A stretch of DNA of 14,598 nt from an uncultured Oscillospiraceae bacterium (GTDB lineage: Bacteria > Bacillota > Clostridia > Oscillospirales > Oscillospiraceae), in NCBI GenBank assembly GCA_900758315.1, contig CAAERF010000526.1:1-14598 (forward strand). Direction: 5' to 3'. The translations under genes and the position numbers were made by a program. The notes beneath the pieces were generated by a model that saw only the letters and a list, made by a program, of their open reading frames with translations, made no database searches and was not told the DNA's origin. Position 1 is the first letter of the stretch. Each line of letters starts with the position of its first letter. Positions 1 to 6,222 of this stretch are shown in pieces.

Positions 1-573
1 ACGGCAACAGACCTTTCCTATGCCGTGACCAGCGCATTCTACTGTGGGAAACTGGTGTTGGCCTGCTCCACTTATGACGGAGGACTGTTCCCGCCAATGA
101 AGACCCTGGATCCAAAGAAGGCTGAAAACAAAGCCGAAAAAGCAGCGGTAAATGGTTCTGCAGAGGATGCAAGCGTGTCCGCGCCAAGCGTACAGATTGA
201 TCTTTCCAAAGTGAAAATCGAGCCTTTGTTTGCAGATGATGTAGACTTTGAAACATTCAGTAAGTCTGATTTCAGAGTGGTTAAGATCGAAGCCTGCGAG
301 GCAGTACCCAAGTCCAAGAAGCTCCTGAAATTCACACTGAATGACGGAACAGACCGGAAACGCACCATTTTAAGCGGTATTCACGAGTATTACGGGCCGG
401 AAGAGCTGGTTGGTAAGACCTGTGTGGCAATCACAAACCTGCCGCCGAGAAAGATGATGGGTATTGATTCCGAGGGTATGCTGATTTCCGCAGTGTACGA
501 GTATGACGGACGGGAAGGCTTAAATCTTTTGATGCTGGATGACAGTATTCCGGCAGGAGCAAAGCTGTACTAA
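1..573 (+). CDS. 3' end of a FprA-like / MetRS C-terminal tRNA-binding domain hybrid reading frame (5' truncated by window)
   Basis: The frame is open from base 1, so the true start lies upstream; the internal GTG at 25 is not preferred. About the first 33 residues visible (…AFYCGKLVLACSTYDGGLFPPM) match what I know of the flavodoxin domain of FprA/flavodiiron proteins (AF..dKLVLA..TY..g.FP.M). From about base 103 a Lys/Ala/Glu-rich linker begins. From about base 190 the frame reads as the C-terminal EMAP/Trbp111-like OB-fold domain of methionyl-tRNA synthetase, with VDFETFSKSDFRV, VPKSKKLL, LSGIHEYYGPEELVGK, NLPPRKMMGI and a terminal IPAGAKLY. That domain dimerises MetRS and helps bind tRNA. 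The C-terminal domain assignment is firm. The flavodoxin-like start is a shorter match, so the hybrid could be a real fusion, a recombination product or an assembly join. Annotation pipelines would probably call it methionine--tRNA ligase. Confidence 0.75.
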   Translation, partial: TATDLSYAVTSAFYCGKLVLACSTYDGGLFPPMKTLDPKKAENKAEKAAVNGSAEDASVSAPSVQIDLSKVKIEPLFADDVDFETFSKSDFRVVKIEACEAVPKSKKLLKFTLNDGTDRKRTILSGIHEYYGPEELVGKTCVAITNLPPRKMMGIDSEGMLISAVYEYDGREGLNLLMLDDSIPAGAKLY

Positions 574-582
574 AGAGGTCAT

Positions 583-625
583 TTACTACAAAAAATCGCG
601 TTACTACAACTTTTCTACAACTTTT
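583..625 (+). repeat. Short direct repeats, candidate integrase arm-type sites
   Basis: TTACTACAA occurs at 583-591 and 601-609, and CTACAACTTTT is tandemly duplicated at 604-614 and 615-625. Repeats of this kind next to the 3' end of a tyrosine recombinase gene are characteristic of the arm-binding sites flanking Firmicutes ICEs. Here they sit between the MetRS-domain stop and the 3' end of the recombinase remnant, where an element end is expected. The core attachment sequence cannot be fixed from one end. Confidence 0.5.
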
Positions 626-660
626 GCGCGAGACCCTACGAAACCGGACGAAGCAATATG

Positions 661-700
661 AAAGGCGGATCTGCTTATAAAATGCAGATTCGCCTTTCTT
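661..700 (+). terminator. Rho-independent terminator between convergent genes
   Basis: A 14-bp stem pairs AAAGGCGGATCTGC (661-674) with GCAGATTCGCCTTT (684-697), with one G-U pair and a 9-nt loop, followed by a T-rich run on the plus strand. It lies between the plus-strand MetRS-domain gene and the minus-strand recombinase remnant. It terminates the former and may also act weakly in the reverse direction. Confidence 0.75.
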
Positions 701-701
701 T

Positions 702-921
702 TTACATCAGCTTCATGTTCACACTAATGTTTTTTGCCTTCTCCTGCATATTCTCTTGTGTGATATGGGTGTAGATGTCCATTGTAGTAGAGAAATCGGC
801 ATGCCCCATCCCCAATCTGTACTGCAGTGTGCCTTCCACAGCACAACAGCTTGCAAAGGGTATCGGTATCAACAGCCAAGCACTGCTCCGGCGGTAGGTC
901 ATTCGGTTTTCTTTTCTCCAT
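702..921 (-). pseudogene. Hybrid excisionase-integrase remnant (frame-disrupted)
   Basis: Read on the minus strand from ATG at 921, preceded by a perfect AGGAGG (928-933, 7-nt spacing). The first ~37 residues (MEKRKPNDLPPEQCLAVDTDTL, then LCKLLCCGRHTAVQIG) look like the N-terminal helix-turn-helix of an ICE excisionase. After about 815 that frame turns to nonsense. A different minus-strand frame then reads RLGMGHADFSTTMDIYTHIT, the conserved C-terminal box of Tn916/Tn1549-type tyrosine recombinases (LGH…T…Y with the catalytic Tyr), and ends at the stop 702-704. The N-terminal and core catalytic domains of the integrase (about 350 aa in a full protein) are absent. Because xis normally sits directly before int, this is the expected scar of a deletion from within xis to within int, plus a frame change. 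The product cannot integrate or excise an element. Confidence 0.8.
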
Positions 922-1257
922 AATCGTCCTCCTTTTTTCGATTACAATGATCCCTTACGATTTGTAGAAGAAGGTTTTCAACAAAAACAATGAAAACGGT
1001 CTTGAGGTCAGGAGGTATTGAAATAACAAAAGAACTCTAATGGGGCCATTTCCTACGCCAGAACGGTTCTGCCGTGTATTTCAGGCTGCTGCTGTGCAGC
1101 ACTTCGATTATGGGCGCGCTTCTGTGGTCATCGCACACTGTCCAGAATTCCTGTATAACTCCCCATAGGCTTTAGGGCTTGTGTTGCGGAGTAATGACTG
1201 CATTGCACACGCTGTTAATTTTGTACTTGTGTCAGTAGTATCACTGCGCCTTTTCAG

Positions 1258-1287
1258 GCCGGTATATTGCTGGCTTTTTTTATTTTA
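1258..1287 (+). terminator. Compact rho-independent terminator
   Basis: GCCGGTA (1258-1264), a TAT loop and TGCTGGC (1268-1274) form a 7-bp stem with two G-U pairs. It is followed immediately by seven Ts and an AT-rich tail. No gene ends just upstream, so it probably ends a leader or noncoding transcript. Confidence 0.7.
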
Positions 1288-1305
1288 CGGGATTTACCCA
1301 CCATT

Positions 1306-1376
1306 GCGAGAATGACATCGGTTCATAGGCAACTATGGACGCCAGGCTTTATGCCGCCTGTCATTCTCGCTTTTTT
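1306..1376 (+). terminator. Branched hairpin with 12-bp perfect stem and U-tract
   Basis: GCGAGAATGACA (1306-1317) is exactly complementary to TGTCATTCTCGC (1359-1370), and six Ts follow at 1371-1376. The 41-nt interior holds two further hairpins: CATAG-GCAA-CTATG (1324-1337, GNRA loop) and CAGGC…GCCTG (1343-1360). The second competes with the last bases of the outer stem. It can act as a terminator, but the branched interior is more elaborate than a simple terminator and suggests a structured leader or small RNA. Confidence 0.6.
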
Positions 1377-1569
1377 ATTGCCTGTAAGCCTGAAAGGGCT
1401 TTAAGGATAAATCAAAACTGAGAAAGGCAGGTCATCTAAGATCTATCTGATGGCCCGAAAAAATGGAATGGCATGTCGTCGGCTGACCTGGAATCCGAAT
1501 TATAAAGGGTTTGATGATTGGCAGCTTGCCCTTCGGGAGAAAGAACAGAAGGAAAAGGAGGTGCAGAGA

Positions 1570-2145
1570 ATGAATTTTAAGCAGCAATATCTGTGCGGTA
1601 AGTGTGATTTTACCTATATAGATGGCTGCGTCGAGCTTTGGCACACCAGAGCGGAGAAAGATTTGGACCTGACAGAGTATCTGGGGCTGACAAAGGAAGA
1701 GTATCAGATATTTCTTGCTCAGGGCAATCGGGCGCTAAAGGATATTCTGGACAGCCAGAGAGTTTTCCGGAGGTTTTGCATTTACCAGCTTTGCCTGGGT
1801 GAGACACAGACGGTACCTTTCGCGTTCAAGCAACTGGATGCACTGCGTAAGGCTGGATATGAACAGCCGCCTGCCGCCGCCTATCAGACGGTATGGAGCG
1901 CAGAGATCTGTTGCCCAAAGGGGCAGAATGACATGGAAGTGCTGGGGCGCCTGTTCCTGGACTTTAATGAGCATTTGCCGGAAGATTACAGAGGCCGTCC
2001 GTTGGCTCCATCTGATGTGGTGGAACTGGACTGCCAAGGCAAACGCACATACTTCTATGTGAATGACTGCCGGGATTTTGCGCCGGTACGCTTCTCCCCA
2101 TTCTTGTGTAAAAGACTTCCGGAGCCTGCTCAAAAACAGGAATGA
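1570..2145 (+). CDS. YodL-domain-like ICE accessory protein (191 aa)
   Basis: The start at 1570 is chosen because AAAGGAGGTG (1554-1563) lies 8 nt upstream; the in-frame ATG at 1450 would add 40 residues but has no comparable ribosome site. The C-terminal half, around LFLDFNEHLPEDYRGRPLAP then SDVVELDCQGKRTYFYVND, matches the YodL/DUF4316-type module as I know it (FN…P.dy.g..ls.SDVV…yYvD). That module recurs in multidomain proteins of Tn1549-like elements and has no established biochemical role. The N-terminal half is not recognised; it has scattered Cys (YLCGKCDFTYIDGC) that could form a small metal site, but this is speculative. The predicted protein is soluble. A second gene follows after 15 nt, so the two are probably co-transcribed. 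Confidence 0.65.
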   Translation: MNFKQQYLCGKCDFTYIDGCVELWHTRAEKDLDLTEYLGLTKEEYQIFLAQGNRALKDILDSQRVFRRFCIYQLCLGETQTVPFAFKQLDALRKAGYEQPPAAAYQTVWSAEICCPKGQNDMEVLGRLFLDFNEHLPEDYRGRPLAPSDVVELDCQGKRTYFYVNDCRDFAPVRFSPFLCKRLPEPAQKQE

Positions 2146-2160
2146 AGGGATAGGGGTCAG

Positions 2161-2409
2161 ATGCGTATTGCAGAAAAGAAGAAAAGCCAGATTACAGCAC
2201 TGTATGAGCAGTGTTCCAATCTTCCGGCAGATGTCAGAAGTTGTCTGGAGAATGGCTACTTTACCGTAACGGTACCTCCACCCTGGAATATGAGCAATCA
2301 AAAGACTGCGCAGGAGGTGCAGGAGAAAATCAAGGAATGGTCAAGGCAGTATACTGGCGTGGTCTGCTACTGTTTTGACAGCTTCAGCACACTTTTATAT
2401 GTGCTGTGA
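2161..2409 (+). CDS. Small conserved-looking ICE protein (82 aa)
   Basis: It starts 15 nt after the YodL-like gene, with AGGGG (2152-2156) just ahead of ATG 2161; the ribosome site is weak, so coupling to the upstream gene is likely. The N-terminus is basic and helical (MRIAEKKKSQITALYEQ), and the middle reads LENGYFTVTVPPPWNMSN. The C-terminus is hydrophobic/aromatic (YTGVVCYCFDSFSTLLYVL) but too short and interrupted to call a membrane segment. I do not recognise a domain. The clean frame, tight spacing and following terminator support a real gene of unknown function. Confidence 0.6.
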   Translation: MRIAEKKKSQITALYEQCSNLPADVRSCLENGYFTVTVPPPWNMSNQKTAQEVQEKIKEWSRQYTGVVCYCFDSFSTLLYVL

Positions 2410-2421
2410 GCAACACACAAT

Positions 2422-2462
2422 GGCATGGAAAGGGTCATAACGGCCTGCTCCATGCCTTTTTT
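2422..2462 (+). terminator. Rho-independent terminator after the YodL-like pair
   Basis: GGCATGGA (2422-2429) pairs perfectly with TCCATGCC (2449-2456), followed by TTTTTT (2457-2462). The loop contains a further AGG/CCT pairing. It is only 3 nt from the AAAGGAG ribosome site of the next gene, so it either ends transcription here (leaving no obvious room for a new promoter) or acts as an attenuator controlling read-through into the pcfK-like gene. Confidence 0.7.
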
Positions 2463-2479
2463 GCGAAAGGAGATTTACA

Positions 2480-3400
2480 ATGAGTGTTTTTTCGGAAATA
2501 GCAATGGAGCAGCAAAACAGTATGTTCGATTCGTCTGCAGCCTTTGAGGATGATGAAGCCTTTGAGCTGGAGGAGATGGAATCTTTGCCTGTGCCGCCTG
2601 TAGGTACAGACACTGTCCCAGTATCGGCGGCTTCGGTTTCTGCCGGTGAGACTGCTTTGGCTGATGCAGAGGAGGAACCTGCGGATGAAGTAGCGCCTGC
2701 TGGGGAAGAGAAGTCTGCTGAGGAGGGGAATTCGGCACAACCGCCCGCCGCAGAAGATGAAGAAAAAAAGCGTGCGGAGCATGAGGCGGCTGAAGCCCAG
2801 CGCAAAGCGGAATTTGACGCCAAACAGCAGGCGAAGAAAGCCGCGGAGCAGAAGCAGATCGCCCGTCTGGAAGCGATGAGTGATGAAGAAGTAATCGCGG
2901 CCTCTACCCAGAGGGTGAGTACCGATGTAGAAAAACTGACACGGCGAAATATGAAGGAATGTGTGTCCGAGCATATCCAGATGCTCTGTATGGAAGATAC
3001 GGCGTTTGCCCGTCTGACGATGCATCCGAAAAAGAACATGATCCGCTGTTTCCAGTACATCAACCGAAAGGCATGGGATTATGTGCAGGATGAACTAAAA
3101 GCAAGCGGAACCCGCCCTGGTCCCGGACAGCAGACATATGGCTGCGATGTGCCGGATGATATGTGCTATCAGTGGGCGGAAGATTATTTCCGTGACCCTG
3201 ATGCCAAGGAAGACCATGAGGATGAGGAGAAGTTTGTTCCCAAGCCGTATGCTGGGAAGTCCTCTGCAAAGAGCAAACCCAAGAAGGCGGCAGAGAAGAA
3301 AAAGACGGAACCCAAGGCGGCACCCAAGCAGGAGGAAAAAAAGCCTTCTCAGGATGGGCAGATGTCGCTGCTGGATTTTGGGATGGCAAAGGCAGGCTGA
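2480..3400 (+). CDS. PcfK-like protein (306 aa)
   Basis: Start ATG 2480 has AAAGGAG (2466-2472) at 7-nt spacing. Layout: residues 1-90 are acidic and Ala/Ser/Glu-rich, probably disordered. About 90-135 is a charged, Ala-rich probable coiled coil. About 140-250 is the conserved core (MKECVSEHIQML, FARLTMHPKKNMIRCFQYI, MCYQWAEDYFRDP), which I assign to the PcfK family. PcfK is known from the pCF10 conjugative plasmid and ICEs, next to PcfJ, with no proven biochemical role. About 255-290 is a Lys/Pro/Ala-rich linker. The tail Q294-M-S-L-L-D-F fits a beta-sliding-clamp-binding pentapeptide (QL[SD]L[FL]), suggesting recruitment to replication or repair sites; this is inference. It is followed closely by the DUF7666 and PcfJ genes. 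Confidence 0.75.
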   Translation: MSVFSEIAMEQQNSMFDSSAAFEDDEAFELEEMESLPVPPVGTDTVPVSAASVSAGETALADAEEEPADEVAPAGEEKSAEEGNSAQPPAAEDEEKKRAEHEAAEAQRKAEFDAKQQAKKAAEQKQIARLEAMSDEEVIAASTQRVSTDVEKLTRRNMKECVSEHIQMLCMEDTAFARLTMHPKKNMIRCFQYINRKAWDYVQDELKASGTRPGPGQQTYGCDVPDDMCYQWAEDYFRDPDAKEDHEDEEKFVPKPYAGKSSAKSKPKKAAEKKKTEPKAAPKQEEKKPSQDGQMSLLDFGMAKAG

Positions 3401-3425
3401 GCCGGCAAAGGAGGAAAAATGCAGA

Positions 3426-3968
3426 ATGATTGCTTATAAGGGTTTTCGCCCCGGGCTGATATGCCGTGGCTACCAGTTTGTGATGGGGCTCAATACAACC
3501 GAAAAGGCAAATTGCAGGGAAAATGGATTCCACTGCGCGGAAGACCCACTTGATTGCCTTAGCTATTATTCCAGCCTGGAGCATTCGGAATATTATATCG
3601 TCAACGCCGGCGGCGACATTGATGAAGATGATCATGACTCCAAAATCGCCTGTACAGAACTGACCGTGATTAAGCAGTTGACAAAAAAAGAATTATTTCT
3701 ACATGGTCTGGCTTATATGGTAGATCATCCGCGCAGGGTGTGGAGCTCCCATGTGGCAGCCAACCGGGCAATGGCGAACTGCGGTTATGCGGTGGTACGG
3801 GGGAAAGACCCCGTTGCCACCGGCAGACTGGGAGACATCCTTGCTTTTGCGAAGGAGGCTCCGGATTCCGAAGCTATTGTACAGGTTGCTGTAGGACAAA
3901 TTGATGGCGTCATATTGCTGCCGGATGTGTGGTATGGCGTGGATTTGACAAGAAGGATGGTGAATTGA
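3426..3968 (+). CDS. DUF7666-type protein (180 aa)
   Basis: The start at ATG 3426 is set by AAAGGAGG (3407-3414), 11 nt upstream; the frame is open further back to 3138 only as an overlap with the pcfK-like gene. The N-terminal ~80 residues (YKGF…CRGYQFVMGLN, ENGFHCAEDPLDCLSYY, YYIVNAGGDI, DDSKIACTEL) match the DUF7666 pattern as I recall it: YK.F…C+G.QY.vG, then GFHac..PlD…y, then DDSKia.T. The domain is common in phage and ICE proteins and has no assigned function. The C-terminal ~90 residues (HVAANRAMANCGYAVVRGKDP, and GDILAFAKE) look like a short unnamed repeat/cap region with no catalytic motif visible. Its stop is 1 nt before the PcfJ-like start, implying coupled expression. Confidence 0.7.
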   Translation: MIAYKGFRPGLICRGYQFVMGLNTTEKANCRENGFHCAEDPLDCLSYYSSLEHSEYYIVNAGGDIDEDDHDSKIACTELTVIKQLTKKELFLHGLAYMVDHPRRVWSSHVAANRAMANCGYAVVRGKDPVATGRLGDILAFAKEAPDSEAIVQVAVGQIDGVILLPDVWYGVDLTRRMVN

Positions 3969-3969
3969 G

Positions 3970-6156
3970 ATGAAAAAACGAGTCCTGATGGCATTTCCAA
4001 AGCTGACAGCGACGGATGAAATGAAACAGATAGCTGCTTCGGATCTGCCAAGAAAAGAAAAAACCACCTATGGATATGTTCGGGAGGTGTGTGAGTATTA
4101 TGCCTACCTGAGATGTATCACGCAGGACGGGATATTGAAAGTGGCTTTCTTTTTGCCGGAGCATCTTCGCCTGAATGGGAGTAATCCGGCCTATGAAGTG
4201 TATCTGGATAAAGAAAAGCGGCAGTTTATCACCTATAACAGCCTGACGCAGAAGTGGTGTGAGTCCAAGTTGGACAGACTGGACTGGAAACAGCTGTACT
4301 GGTATGCCAAAACCAGCTGGGTCAGTGAGGAAGATATGACAGCCGTACAGACTTATTTGGGCAGCGATAAAAAAGCAGTAGATGCAATTCTTCAGTTTCA
4401 GCGGGATGTGCGTGATGAACAGCTCGAACAGCGGCACCGGCGGGAAACTGATCCATGGGATAAGGATATGGAACAGGTGCCGGAGCTTCCAAAGGACTGG
4501 AGCCGCTGGGTAGATAAGGTTGCCATTCAGCAAAATTATATTTACTACCACTACAAAAAGGGCGGCGCCAAAACAGGTTACTGTACCTACTGCGAAAAGG
4601 AAGTGCCGATCAAGGTGCATCCCCATCACAATCAACAAGGCCGCTGTAGCTGCTGCCGACATCCGGTGGTATTCAAAGCGTATGGTCGGGCGGGGTATAT
4701 GCAGACAGAAAAACATTTTGCCTACCTGATCCAGCGATGCAAAGACGGTTTTGTAGTTCGTGAATTTCAGGCTGACCGGACATATGGGAAAGAAAGCCTT
4801 CCAAACTCCAAGCTTTATTGTCAGGAAATCCGGCGCACGATTTATGACCGGGAAAGAAAACCAAGAACCTACTATTGGGGTTTGTATAAACAGCGAAATA
4901 TGCGCTGGATTTCCGGAAGCCCCTGTTCTTATAGTTGGTCTGGTTCACATGATGGACGGGTCTATGGCAAAACGCTGCCAACTCTGGAACAGAAGGAACT
5001 TCGATGCACAGGGCTGGTCAACTGGATTCGGAAGCAGAAAAGCGTTGATCCGGAAAAATATCTGGCTGTGCTCGAACGGATACCTCAAATGGAACAGATC
5101 AGCAAGGTGAACCTGCCGAAGCTTACCAAGGAATGTTTCAGTTCCTGCGGAACAGTCAGCGAACTAATCAAAAACCATAGTGCCGGGAGTCTGATTAAAG
5201 CTCTGGGCCTTGACAGCAGGAGGTTTCAGCGACTTCGACTCCATAATGGAGGCTGTGATCTGCTGCGGTGGCTGCAATATGAAAAGGGCATCGGCAGGGA
5301 AATCCCGGATAATGTCCTTTTGTGGATGTGTCAGCAGGATATTGAGCCTGGGGATGTCCAGTTCATTGCTGACCGCATGAGCATGGTGCAGGTCTATAAC
5401 TATGTACGGCGTCAGATGCCATCCTTCCGGCGAAACAGCCATGAGGTACTGCGTACCTGGGAGGATTATCTTTCCATGGCAAAGAAATTGCACATGAATG
5501 TATATGATGAGATCGTATATCGCACCAGAAAACTGCGGCGGCGCCACGATGATCTGGTGCTCAAATGTCAGGAGAAGGATATTGAACTGCAGGCCGAGGA
5601 GATGGAGGAGAAATTCCCCCATGTTAATGCCATCTGTCAGGAAATCAAAGCGAAATATGAGTACGCCGATGCGGATTACATGGTAGTGGTGCCAGACGGT
5701 ATTCTGGACATTATTACCGAGGGGCGTGCGCTCCATCACTGTGCAGGCAGCAGTGACCGCTACTGGGACCGGATTGAGCGGCGAGAAAGCTTTGTGGTGT
5801 TTCTGCGTAAAACGGCTGATCCTTTCCATGCCTATTACACGCTGGAAGTGGAGCCGGATGGAACAGTGAGGCAGAAACGGACGGAATATGACCGGCAGAA
5901 GAAGGACATTGAGCAGGCGACCGAGTTTCTGCAGAAGTGGCAGCGGGTGATTACTGCCAGGCTGACAGAAAGCGACAAGGCGCTGGCTGCGGAAAGCCGG
6001 ATTCTTCGTGAGAAGGAATTTATCCAGTTGAAGAAGGATCGTGTCATCATCCATACCGGTCATTTGGCAGGAAGGCTTTTGGCGGATGTGCTGATGGCAG
6101 ACCTGATGGAAAACACGGATAGCATCCAGTCTCCGGTATTGGCTGCTGCAGCGTGA
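3970..6156 (+). CDS. PcfJ-like protein (728 aa)
   Basis: Start ATG 3970 lies 1 nt after the DUF7666 stop, with AAGGATGG about 10 nt upstream. A zinc-ribbon-like site is visible: C205-x2-C208 and C226-x2-C229 (GYCTYCEKEV … GRCSCCRHPV), a likely nucleic-acid-binding knuckle. The diagnostic C-terminal block is at about 585-640: ALHHCAGSS with H589/H590/C591, then RIERRESFVVFLRK, then YYTLEVEPDG. This is the conserved signature of PcfJ-type proteins of conjugative plasmids and ICEs. The signature's invariant His/Cys/Arg pattern suggests an enzymatic or ligand site, but no activity is established. No membrane segments are evident. The pairing with a PcfK-like gene one gene away supports the call. 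A 15-bp hairpin follows the stop. Confidence 0.85.
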   Translation: MKKRVLMAFPKLTATDEMKQIAASDLPRKEKTTYGYVREVCEYYAYLRCITQDGILKVAFFLPEHLRLNGSNPAYEVYLDKEKRQFITYNSLTQKWCESKLDRLDWKQLYWYAKTSWVSEEDMTAVQTYLGSDKKAVDAILQFQRDVRDEQLEQRHRRETDPWDKDMEQVPELPKDWSRWVDKVAIQQNYIYYHYKKGGAKTGYCTYCEKEVPIKVHPHHNQQGRCSCCRHPVVFKAYGRAGYMQTEKHFAYLIQRCKDGFVVREFQADRTYGKESLPNSKLYCQEIRRTIYDRERKPRTYYWGLYKQRNMRWISGSPCSYSWSGSHDGRVYGKTLPTLEQKELRCTGLVNWIRKQKSVDPEKYLAVLERIPQMEQISKVNLPKLTKECFSSCGTVSELIKNHSAGSLIKALGLDSRRFQRLRLHNGGCDLLRWLQYEKGIGREIPDNVLLWMCQQDIEPGDVQFIADRMSMVQVYNYVRRQMPSFRRNSHEVLRTWEDYLSMAKKLHMNVYDEIVYRTRKLRRRHDDLVLKCQEKDIELQAEEMEEKFPHVNAICQEIKAKYEYADADYMVVVPDGILDIITEGRALHHCAGSSDRYWDRIERRESFVVFLRKTADPFHAYYTLEVEPDGTVRQKRTEYDRQKKDIEQATEFLQKWQRVITARLTESDKALAAESRILREKEFIQLKKDRVIIHTGHLAGRLLADVLMADLMENTDSIQSPVLAAAA

Positions 6157-6165
6157 CAAAATGAG

Positions 6166-6199
6166 AATGGCCGGGCGTCCTTGAGGGCGTCCGGTCATT
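6166..6199 (+). other. Strong intergenic hairpin without U-tract
   Basis: A 15-bp stem (6166-6180 with 6185-6199, AATGGCCGGGCGTCC against GGGCGTCCGGTCATT, three G-U pairs) is closed by a TTGA tetraloop. There is no T-run after it, so it is probably not a classical terminator. It lies between the pcfJ-like stop and the ribosome site of the next gene and could stabilise or delimit the transcript 3' end. Confidence 0.6.
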
Positions 6200-6222
6200 G
6201 ATGAAGAAGGAAGGAGCAGAGC

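Larger units (their letters stand above)
940..1569 (+). other. Gene-poor structured leader region
   Basis: I find no credible complete gene between the remnant and the YodL-like gene. The region is rich in self-complementary stretches: an imperfect 9+9 palindrome centred at 1065 containing AGAAC/GTTCT; a GCTGC-TGT-GCAGC hairpin (1088-1100); the two terminator-like structures listed separately; and AAGCCT-GAAA-GGGCTT (1386-1401), a 6-bp stem capped by a GNRA tetraloop. A frame open from 1450 runs into the next gene but lacks a good ribosome site. The region may carry the promoter and a structured leader for the downstream block, an origin of transfer, or decayed sequence; I cannot tell which. 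Confidence 0.45.

Noticed and set aside
583..625. Short CRISPR-like repeat cluster
   Set aside because: Units are only 9-11 bp and tandem, with no regular spacers and no cas genes; they fit integrase-binding repeats better.
940..1450. tRNA gene or group II intron remnant in the leader
   Set aside because: No cloverleaf with a T-loop GTTCGA-type element and no recognisable domain V; only unrelated hairpins were found.
2395..3063. Minus-strand frames rich in Ser/Ala opposite the PcfK-like gene
   Set aside because: Low-complexity composition mirrors the Ala/Glu-rich plus-strand gene, which has a proper ribosome site and conserved core.
3138..3425. N-terminal extension of the DUF7666 frame
   Set aside because: It overlaps the pcfK-like gene, is Arg-rich out-of-frame sequence, and the ribosome site supports ATG 3426.
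3910..4716. Minus-strand open frame of 268 aa with hydrophobic stretches
   Set aside because: It is a shadow of the PcfJ-like coding strand; the hydrophobic runs are reverse complements of Lys/Glu/Asp-rich codons.
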